Of a DNA stretch of 23,011 bases, positions 16,704-23,011 are shown in pieces. Origin of the DNA: Chara braunii (Eukaryota; Streptophyta; Charophyceae; Charales; Characeae); NCBI GenBank assembly GCA_003427395.1, contig BFEA01000478.1:345081-368091 (forward strand). Reading direction: 5' to 3'. Each line of letters begins with the position of its first letter. Within the stretch, counting starts at the first letter, position 1. The notes beneath the pieces are model-generated. The model was given only the letters and a program-made list of their open reading frames with translations, searched no databases and was not told the origin of the DNA. Position numbers and translations under genes: made by a program.

Positions 16704-17048
16704 ACAGTTATCGTCCTCAGGCGCGTGTATTGGTTGAAATGCACTGAAGGGCCACACACGTGTTACAAACTGCAAGCATGTGTCCCATCGGTGGAGCCTA
16801 CGTTATGCTGCCCCCTCCTCCACCTTTGACTGATCCACGAATCACAACGTAAATGCAAACCGCTCCCACTGCCCACCAATCCTCCCTTGACGTGTTATTC
16901 TTTTCCCCCTCTGCCACTGCTGTGCTCCCCCCTCCGCCCCCCCTGCTAAACCCACGCACGACAGCTGATTCCGGCTGCCAATGCACTATACACCGCCCCC
17001 TCGCCCGCGTGCCAGAAATTTCCCCCAGGGTTTCATAATAACCTTACT
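16704..17048. repeat. Dispersed repeat, interrupted copy
   Basis: GCGCGTGTATTGGTTGAAATGCACTGAAGG (in part) and, further right, GAAATTTCCCCCAGGGTTTCA (17017-17037) both recur at 18300-18380 within about 80 bp of each other. Here they are separated by about 240 bp of C-rich sequence (about 16770-17010), apparently an insertion or expansion. The class is unknown. The repeat abuts the TTAA end of a MITE in both copies. Confidence 0.6.
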
Positions 17049-17660
17049 GTTGCATACTCGTGAACACAGACATAAGTATGGCGCAGATTCCCAGAACTGA
17101 CCAGATAATACAGAGTGAATACAATTACAGCGGAAGACTTGATACACATGGATTGACTCAAACCTGACTCAGACTGCAACCAATCCCTCACAAACATGCA
17201 TCGGTGGTGTGAAAGCCCTGGCCTTGGACATGGAAGAAGGGGCCAGGGTCTGATCTCATACACAGATGAATGGAGGGGAGGAGAGACGAAGGGAGGAGGA
17301 GAGGGAAGATGACGTCAACTCAATGTCTCCAAAAATAGTATCTCAAAATGTCATAACTTACAAGTAGCGAAAATCTGAAATGTCGCGAACACAGAGTCCC
17401 ACAGTATCCCAGATATCGATCTCCCAATGCCAAGATACATCTCCAGAGGTAGACGAAGTCAAATCCCAAAGTAGTCCTCAACCGAAAGTCTCAATGTTGT
17501 TATCTCTGATATCATCAGAACTCGTAACCATCCTGCATACTCGTAGTGGTCCAGTAGGAGTAACCCAAGAAGTAGACTTAGACTTAGAGGGCAGGAAGAG
17601 AAAGAGGGCGGAGGAGGAGAGAAAGGAAGAGGGAAGAAAGGCGAAGCCTTTCTCCCTGAT
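17049..17660. other. Unannotated intron sequence
   Basis: A plus-strand frame from 17380 starts MSRTQSPTVSQISISQ and runs into a Glu/Arg-rich tract (RKRKRAEEERKEEGRK) that reflects purine-rich DNA. I see no recognisable domain or splice support. Confidence 0.35.
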
Positions 17661-18150
17661 ACCTGAGTGGCCACGCCGTCCCTGCCGATGTCCGCTGAGG
17701 CCGAGCCTGGCGATGCAGCTATGGCGCTGCAGTGCTGGGCGCTGGGCTGCGGGCTGAGCCAGAGAGCTGGCGGTAATCCTCCTCGCGGCTCCGCTATTCT
17801 AACGCCGAAACGCTGTCCTAGACTAACCTGCCTACTGAGGCTGGTACCCGGCTGATATAGCGCTGGGCCGGCCTCCAGGCTGCTGGTACCTCAGCTCAAC
17901 GGTTCAGATCCGATCCGATCCGATCCGATCCGAAATCTGAAAAGTGGCGCCTAAACTTGGCTGCCGTCAAAACTGCGCCGCTGGTAGGTCCTGGTGTTGC
18001 ACCGGTACCGGGCTGGCCCATGGGACCGTTGGCCTACTCGGCCTCTGGGCCGACCTACGGTCTGAACCAACGTGACCCCTGACCCTAGGCCTAAACTAAG
18101 CCTATCTACGGAACCGGGCCCTAACTGGGGTCCGTGTGGTGTCAGAATGC
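17660..18150. other. GC-rich segment of unknown origin
   Basis: Base composition shifts sharply to GC, with repeated small words such as CTGGTACC, GGGCTG and CTAGGCCTA. There is no long frame and no rRNA or tRNA that I can identify. It contains the (GATCC)5 tract. It may be an insertion of foreign composition inside the intron. Confidence 0.4.
17907..17933. repeat. Pentanucleotide repeat (GATCC)5
   Basis: Five uninterrupted GATCC units are followed by GA. The flanks CAGATC...ATCTG are themselves short inverted repeats. Confidence 0.95.
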
Positions 18151-18249
18151 CACACTTACTCTTAAAATCTACACTTCCAACTGTCACCAGAAACAACAAC
18201 TTGCCAAGTCCACCTTCTCCTTACTTTCCCTCACCCCACACCGCCGCGT

Positions 18250-18287
18250 TGGAACAAAATAGCTGGGAAAGCAAACTCATGGTTTAA
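18250..18287. mobile_element. TTAA-type MITE, one end
   Basis: On the minus strand TTAAACCATGAGT, then CCCAGCTAT, matches the right ends of both other copies (TTAAACCACCAGT ... CCCAGCTAT in copy 1). The opposite end is not convincing; the best candidate is a TTAAAATCTACACTTCC at 18162. The flank beyond TTAA (18288 onwards) is the same dispersed repeat that flanks copy 2. Confidence 0.45.
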
Positions 18288-18395
18288 TAAATCCGCGTTG
18301 GGAGCGTGTATTTGTTGAAATGCACGGAAGGACCGCCCACACAGGTGAATAGCTGCGCGAAATTTCCCCCAGGGTTTCAAACGAACTTTATGCAA
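18288..18395. repeat. Dispersed repeat, compact copy
   Basis: It matches the two parts of 16704-17048 without the intervening C-rich insert: GAGCGTGTATTTGTTGAAATG at the left and GAAATTTCCCCCAGGGTTTCA at about 18359-18379. Confidence 0.65.
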
Positions 18396-18418
18396 CTTGC
18401 CATGCCACCTCCTCATAT

Positions 18419-18527
18419 CTTTCCCTCAGCGCCACCCCCCCTTCCTTCCCCTCAGCGCCACCACCTCTTCCTTCCCCTCAGCCCCACCCCTCCTTTCTTG
18501 CCATCAGCCCCATCCCCCCTTCCTCTC
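18419..18527. repeat. 26-bp minisatellite, about four units
   Basis: CCTCAGCGCCACC-type units start near 18424, 18450 and 18476, with a decayed one near 18502. All are 26 bp apart and each is followed by CTTCCTTCC. Confidence 0.85.
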
Positions 18528-18564
18528 TGCCCCAGCAGTGCATCAAAAGAACTTGCACAGAATA

Positions 18565-18586
18565 TGATGATGATGATGATGATGAT
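18565..18586. repeat. (TGA)n microsatellite
   Basis: Seven TGA units lie directly before the SINE at 18593. Confidence 0.95.
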
Positions 18587-18592
18587 ACCTAC

Positions 18593-18745
18593 TGGCCTAG
18601 CTCAGTTGGTAAACTGTTGAAATACAGACCCGAGTTCGAACTCCATTGGAAGCAGATGAGTGAAATAATAGTATGATTCTGAATTACCTAGGGACGGTCT
18701 GTTTGATGATGATGTCTCAAGGCGGTTGCTCTTACTAAACAAAAA
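18593..18745 (+). mobile_element. tRNA-derived SINE, family 1, second copy
   Basis: TGGCCTAGCTCAGTTGGTA matches the A-box consensus exactly, and GAGTTCGAACTCC fits the B-box. The body GAATTACCTAGGGACGG ... GATGATGATGTCTCAAGG follows, then an A-rich tail (from about 18738). The A-box to B-box spacing is about 15 bp shorter than in the copy at 15393. Confidence 0.85.
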
Positions 18746-18796
18746 AAAGAAGAAAGAAAAAGAAAAAGAAAAAAGGAAGAGAAAAATAAAATAAAA

Positions 18797-18833
18797 TGAT
18801 GATGATGATGATGATGACGACGACGACGACGAT
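18797..18833. repeat. (ATG)n-(ACG)n microsatellite
   Basis: GATGAT units pass into GACGAC units after the A-rich SINE tail, so the array may have started from that tail. Confidence 0.9.
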
Positions 18834-18870
18834 GATCATGATGATCATCATGGATTTGCAACATATTTGC

Positions 18871-19240
18871 AGGTTCTTCATGCACAAAGTTTCACCCCTC
18901 TGGTTCCGATTGCAATCAGGATGGCAGTCAACCTCGTGGCTGAATGGCACACACCATACTCTTACTAGACAGACCGGCAGCTCGAAACCTGATGGAACCA
19001 AGTAGCAGAGATTTGCAAGACACACATTCCGACATTCGTAGATTCTTCATGCACAAGGTGCCACAGTCCTGAAGACAATCAGGATGGTGATCATCCTGGT
19101 GGCGGAATGGTACTATGCTCGTGCTACTGTTACTAAACAGATCGCAAGTTCAAATCCTGATAGAATCAACCGCACAGAAGGATGTAAGGCATTATTAGCC
19201 CCTTTAAGCTTTAGCAAAATTAAAAAAAAAAAAGAGAAAA
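18871..19240 (+). mobile_element. SINE family 2, tandem dimer of a tRNA-like unit
   Basis: Two units 169 bp apart both start with KTTCTTCATGCACAARG and contain CAATCAGGATGG, then a tRNA-like part. In the second unit GTGGCGGAATGGTA fits a leucine-type A-box and AAGTTCAAATCC a B-box. In the first, GTGGCTGAATGGCA and CAGCTCGAAACC are decayed versions. The second ends in an A-rich tail (19216-19240). A third, split copy surrounds LINE C (9600-9662 and 14146-14190). Derivation from a long-variable-arm tRNA is inferred from the A-box. Confidence 0.7.
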
Positions 19241-19467
19241 GAAAAAGGACCAAGCATATTCATTTGCCGTCTAGCATTTCAAGATATGTCAGGTAGATGA
19301 GACAGCTGGCTCTGGCAGACACATCACTCACCGATTCACTGCAGTTGCGGAGAACTTTGGTGGTGGCACACGTGAAATGAATTCGATGGGAGGTGGCTAA
19401 CCATTTACAAAGTCATACAAACCCTTTTTTTTCCCCCTTTATAAAGGTGGCTCACTCACTCACTAAC

Positions 19468-19560
19468 CTGCATAAACCATGTGGAAGTTATAAGACTCCT
19501 TCTCCTTCACCTCCAGCCTTTTCATAGCAACTAGAAGATACAGTTCAAGCACGGAGACAT
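19468..19560 (-). CDS. ORC4: ORC4, exon of the conserved SVLELY helix
   Basis: This 93-bp exon has acceptor GTTCTGCAG and donor GTTAGT. After two bases that finish a codon it reads VSVLELYLLVAMKRL, then KEKESYNFHMVYA, and leaves one G that joins the next exon as Glu. Human ORC4 has LSVLEICLIIAMKHL and FNFQMVYNEF at this point, and plant ORC4 has SVLELYILVCMKRL, so the sequence is plant-like. This is the first helix block of the C-terminal domain behind the AAA+ module. Exons for the AAA+ ATPase part are not visible and should lie beyond 23011. Confidence 0.92.
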
Positions 19561-20155
19561 CTGCAGAACAGGCGAGACGGTTCAAACAGGTTCAGGGGGG
19601 CTGTGTACTTGCTCATTTCTTCAAATATGCAGAGCTAAGAGGTTTGCACTCTCACCTCCCAACCTATCCTTTCTCTCTCCCCTTCTCATCTTAACATAAC
19701 AGTCATGAGAGCGCGCAGGTGTGCTTCCTGGTTCTCAGACTGTAGAAGGGCAAAAGCTTTCTTGCCAATACCTTTACCTGGTTTGCCATGTTCCAAAAAA
19801 ATAACAGAACACATGCAGAACTTGGGCATGCCACACCACTGCGCTGCTTGTCCCAAAAAAGCACGAACCGGACCATTTTTCCGGACAGGTTCATGATGCT
19901 CTAAACAAACCCGAACACAGCACCAGTTTGGCCTGCCTGCTGCTGGCCAGGTTAGACGGATGTTGCTCTGGAATACCACTGAGATAGATGTGGGTAGAAA
20001 AGTGGATTAGGTCATTCACATGCGAATAGACAAAGGAATTGAGAAGTGGATTCAGCAGTGGCATAAGAACTGGATGAGATGGACACTGAGAAGTGGAATT
20101 GAAAATTCCAGCAAATTCGTCATCAAGAAAAAAAAAAAAGGAAGTGGCCTTGAGT
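19561..20155. other. ORC4 intron sequence without identified features
   Basis: The acceptor region (GTCTCGCCTGTTCTGCAG) is at 19561-19578 on the minus strand. A short motif GAGAAGTGGATT recurs at about 20039 and again near 21464. No ORC4 exon upstream of 19560 could be recognised on the minus strand here. Confidence 0.45.
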
Positions 20156-20470
20156 AGGTGACTCATACTGCAAGGGTATGGCTGAGGCGTCTCTGCTTTC
20201 CTTCTCTTGTTGTTTGGTGTACTCTAGCTTGCCGGTAATAAGCAACTGGACTGACGCCCCCCAGAATAGAAGGGGCTTGTGTGTTTTGTTAGAAAAAAAG
20301 AAAAAGAAGGGAAAAAAAAAAAGCCGTTTGAGCTCCCTTGGACAGGTGGCTAGCGCCGCAAGGGAAAGGAAGCTGTTGAATCTGCAATTTCCCCCTTCTG
20401 CGCTGTGGAACTATGCTCGCTGGTGATAAGCAACCGGACTGCTGCCCCCCAGAATAGAAGGGGCTTTTGC
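20156..20470 (+). repeat. 188-bp duplication carrying LINE-tail hairpins
   Basis: Anchors 188 bp apart at both ends (AGGTG...GCAAGGG at 20156 and 20344; AGAATAGAAG at 20263 and 20451) show a diverged direct duplication. Each copy includes two stems of the LINE 3' module: CCGGU/ACUGG (20232-20249) and GCCCC/GGGGC (20256-20276) in the first, CUGGU/ACCGG (20420-20437) and GCCCC/GGGGC (20444-20464) in the second. The third stem is missing. The first copy is followed by an A-rich tail (20292-20330). A SINE sharing a LINE tail is one explanation. Confidence 0.65.
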
Positions 20471-21544
20471 ATTCAGACTTGTCTTCACTCACTCAGCATG
20501 CATGCAAAGTTGCAAACAGATGACGTTCAACTTGGCGCGAAGCGCCCACACAAAGCTCAGAGATAAAACGTGGCCAGGAATACAGCTCAGACTCAAACTT
20601 GTCTTTGATGGCTATGGCACATAGCACCAGACAAAGATTCCCACCCGATCAACTGTATCCACCAGCGACTTATTCGCACACACACACGCACACCTGGATC
20701 ACCCTGGATGTCCCGCACACACACGCACTCCACATACACATACACTTCCTAGTAGTTCCTACCCTATCCTACGTGGCAGCTATGGCTGCCTTCTCCCTCC
20801 TAGACTAACTCGCAGCTATGGCCGCGTCTTCCTCCTCTTAGCCCTCTTCTCCTTCGGGCACCTGCAGACCTCCGTAGCACAAGACGCTAGGTAGGACTCA
20901 CAGGCAGAACGAATGAATGACTTGACGCTGCCTCTTTATATATACTTCGGATCGTCGTAGGTCTGCCCGTGGACCCTGGGCCCGGGGTGTGCCTCGTCCA
21001 ACATGGTGCTTGCTGACTAGACAAAGTGCACCTTGGGACTGGGTACCGCTGACTGGACTAGGTAGGACTAGGACTGCCCTTTGCTGACTGTGCTAGGACT
21101 GCCCTCTGCTGACTTAGATGCGGACTAACTCCCAGGACCTATGAAGGGTCAAGGAGACTAGTCTAGAAGACTCCAGATCTGGACCTTTCGGACCTACAGC
21201 GGCTACAGTCCATGCCGACCCTACGACCACTAAAACGCAGACCTACGGGTCAAACCCCAGCGACCACACTATACAACAGTTGAACACACGATTTTCAGGG
21301 AACAGGTCGCGGGTTCAAACACACGGGTCAACGGGTACTGTACATGGGTAAGGGGGAGGTCTAGGAATTGATCCCTGGGATCTGCATCTGTTACCATAAT
21401 AGGTGACAACCGTTTCAGCTTTGTTTGTTTGTTTGGAAAAAAAAAAAAGCAGCAAAAAGCCGGTTGAGAAGTGGATTAAAAAGCTGTTGGAGTAATGGAT
21501 TTTAGTCTGCACTCTGGGAACGAGAAATCAATTATTTGACAAGA
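20471..21544. other. Unannotated intron sequence
   Basis: It contains CA-rich patches (about 20676-20745), a TATATATA stretch near 20936-20944, a 25-bp tandem pair (CTAGGACTGCCCT at 21068 and 21093) and many GGACTAG-like words. At 21308-21320 GCGGGTTCAAACAC resembles a B-box, and the segment ends in an A-run at 21436-21448, so a decayed SINE is possible. No coding exon is recognised. Confidence 0.4.
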
Positions 21545-21558
21545 AACCGTCAAGAGGA

Positions 21559-22107
21559 GTGGCCTTACCGGTTAATCAATGGTTGCACATCCGGAGACAC
21601 AAGAACGATCCCAACAGCTCAGATCTATGTTCAGTTTGTACGGATAATGAACCCGAAGACATGCTCCATTGTCTAGTACGCTGCAAAGAGGCAACAGAAT
21701 ACTGGGCAAGGGCATCGGCCCTCTGGGATTCCTTATTCTCATCTCCCCTCCCTGAACATCCCCTCCAACTTCTCCTTTGGACTAACATCCCCACCCAGCT
21801 CAACAAGACAGAGAGGATCTGGTTCGGAATGATCAGGAAAGCGACACTGTGGATCATCTGGAAGGAAAGGTGCGGCAAGACCATTGAAGGTACGTCAAAC
21901 TCGAGGGAAAAAGTCTGGGCAGAAACTAAAGACTTAATCCAAGCGGAGATTCTATGCAAGTGGCACAAGCCAAAACTCTCCCTACCAGACGACGACGAGC
22001 AACGGCGGGCAGCACTTCTAAAGTTCACTAATACTTTGCTGGTTGAAGGAAAAGTTGCTGAGGTAAAGACCTCTTATCTACGATGGAAGGAATGGCACAA
22101 CTCGTGA
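21559..22107 (+). CDS. LINE D ORF2 C-terminus with zf-RVT zinc finger
   Basis: The open frame (starting upstream of 21559 without an ATG, since the element is truncated) encodes about 180 residues. LPVNQWLHI is followed by CSVC (Cys24, Cys27) and EDMLHCLVRC (His37, Cys42), the ligand pattern of the zf-RVT domain behind plant LINE reverse transcriptases. Then come QLLLWTNIPTQLNKTERIWFG, a Trp-rich helix (LWIIWKERCGKTI), and the terminal YLRWKEWHNS. It corresponds to 4908-5560 of LINE A and serves as the uninterrupted reference for the MITE insertion there. There is no RNase H domain. Confidence 0.8.
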   Translation: MALPVNQWLHIRRHKNDPNSSDLCSVCTDNEPEDMLHCLVRCKEATEYWARASALWDSLFSSPLPEHPLQLLLWTNIPTQLNKTERIWFGMIRKATLWIIWKERCGKTIEGTSNSREKVWAETKDLIQAEILCKWHKPKLSLPDDDEQRRAALLKFTNTLLVEGKVAEVKTSYLRWKEWHNS

Positions 22108-22185
22108 AGGGTTAGGAGAGGTTCAGGATACCCCACGACAGATAGAGAGGAATAGGGAGGAAAAGATATTTGGGTAAGGGCTGAA

Positions 22186-22731
22186 GCTGGAAGAGTGGCA
22201 CGATTCTGTCAAGTTTGTCCGGCCAGGCGACCTCTCGGGACACAAAGATCCGTTTCCCAGATGGACACCTGCGAGGTACTAATTCCCGGAAGGGGTTCCC
22301 AACTTCAGACATCGCTGGAAGGCATAACCACATCTGAGGCCGCAAGGGGATAAATACAATCTTCAAGCGACCCAGGGGGTACAGACAACCGGGGTTTAAG
22401 GAGGATAAGTTGGGAATGATGACAATACTGGAACATGAACGGGGGCTGAGCAAGGGAGAAAGCTGGAAGAGTGGCACGATTCTGTCAAGTTTGTTAGGCC
22501 AGGCGACCTTTTGGTACACAAAGATTAGTCTCCCAGATGAACACCTGCGAGGTACTAATTNCGGGAAGGGGTTCCCAACATCAGACATCGCTGGAAGGCA
22601 TAACCACTTCTGAGGCCGCAAGGGGATAAGTACAATCTTCAAGAAACCCAGGGGGNTNAGACAACATGGGGTTTAGGAAGATAAGTTGGGGATGATGACA
22701 ATACTGGAACATGAACGGGGGCTGCAGAGGA
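22186..22731 (+). repeat. 276-bp tandem duplication in the LINE D 3' UTR
   Basis: GCTGGAAGAGTGGCACG occurs at 22186 and 22462, and GATAAGTTGGG at 22404 and 22680, both 276 bp apart. The units are near-identical. Ambiguous bases at 22561, 22656 and 22658 all fall in the second unit. Confidence 0.92.
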
Positions 22732-22932
22732 AGATCCTACCTCAGGGGTCCGAAAGCTGACGAATACCCTGCCAGGTTCTAATTTCGATGATCGGAAGAG
22801 GAAAGAGAAGGAAAAGGCAAGCTGACAGTCAATCCTCCCGCAGGGGAGTAATCAATGCTTCTCAGGGGTCCTTCGGCCTGACGGAAGGAAGCGTGTGTGA
22901 GTGATCAATGATGTAATGTGAAATTTGACTTG

Positions 22933-22996
22933 CCGGTGGAATAGGAACCGGACTGACGCTCCCCAGAATAGAAGGAGCCAGGACCATACGGCCCTG
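22933..22996 (+). other. LINE 3'-terminal three-hairpin RNA module, copy in LINE D
   Basis: The stems are CCGGU/ACCGG (22933-22937 with 22947-22951), GCUCC/GGAGC (22958-22962 with 22974-22978) and CAGGACC-AUAC-GGCCCUG (22979-22996; six of seven pairs). They are followed by CTTGTGC and the poly(A). Confidence 0.65.
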
Positions 22997-23011
22997 CTTG
23001 TGCAAAAAAAA

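Larger units (their letters stand above)
21545..23011 (+). mobile_element. LINE D, 3' end with poly(A)
   Basis: A plus-strand LINE, strongly 5'-truncated, begins just before the zinc finger of ORF2. ORF2 ends with TGA at 22105-22107. It is followed by a 3' UTR with a 276-bp tandem duplication, then the tail shared with LINEs A and C and an A-run at 23004-23011. Its ORF2 segment is intact, unlike LINE A, so it is probably younger. It lies antisense to ORC4. The right target duplication is outside the window. Confidence 0.8.

Noticed and set aside
20930-20945. TATATATA as a gene promoter or LTR promoter
   Set aside because: No downstream gene, no paired terminal repeats, no primer-binding site or polypurine tract in the area.
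1-23011. CRISPR arrays, bacterial operons or phage genes
   Set aside because: No regularly spaced short repeats with unique spacers and no compact gene clusters; spliced gene, LINEs and SINEs indicate a eukaryotic nucleus.

Overview
This window looks like nuclear DNA from the green lineage, probably a streptophyte with a large, transposon-rich genome. A charophyte alga such as Chara is my guess; the sequence alone does not prove it. The evidence is a spliced gene with plant-like ORC4 residues, LINEs of the plant type (zf-RVT zinc finger, DUF4283-like ORF1), tRNA-derived SINEs, MITEs and long repeat-filled introns.

The one recognisable host gene is on the minus strand. It is the 3' part of ORC4 (origin recognition complex subunit 4), with coding exons at 19468-19560, 16315-16385, 9340-9486 and probably 9127-9240. 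Splice sites and codon phases join these cleanly, with introns of about 3.1 kb, 6.8 kb and 99 bp. The 5' exons must lie beyond 23011. Most of the repeats from 9487 to 23011 therefore sit inside ORC4 introns. The gene appears to end near 9127, with poly(A) signals near 8765-8793.

Left of ORC4 (1-9126) the DNA is intergenic. It holds a decayed minus-strand LINE (B, about 120-3085), a 230-bp tandem duplication (3275-3734), a 5'-truncated minus-strand LINE (A, 4471-7084, with a 10-bp target duplication) carrying two nested insertions, a possible unknown exon on the plus strand (about 7500-7827), a SINE remnant split by a TTAA-flanked MITE, and a LINE 3'-end fragment. The large ORC4 intron contains a 4.48-kb element (C, 9663-14145) flanked by a perfect 15-bp target duplication. 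It has a LINE ORF1 and the LINE 3' tail but no ORF2. Next to it are a U6 snRNA pseudogene, a TA-flanked MITE, a tRNA-derived SINE and a (CT)n(CA)n microsatellite. The next intron holds a second TTAA MITE, minisatellites and two SINE families. The right end holds a duplicated LINE-tailed segment and a plus-strand LINE 3' end (D) that runs into poly(A) at the window edge.

The least expected signals are: (1) a 3'-terminal RNA module of three consecutive hairpins, shared by at least six LINE-related copies, with compensatory base changes; (2) the ORF1-only retrotransposed unit, comparable in layout to mammalian HAL1 elements; (3) two MITE families whose target sites (TA and TTAA) can be read from uninterrupted relatives in the same window; and (4) a retroposed U6 snRNA with an internal duplication.
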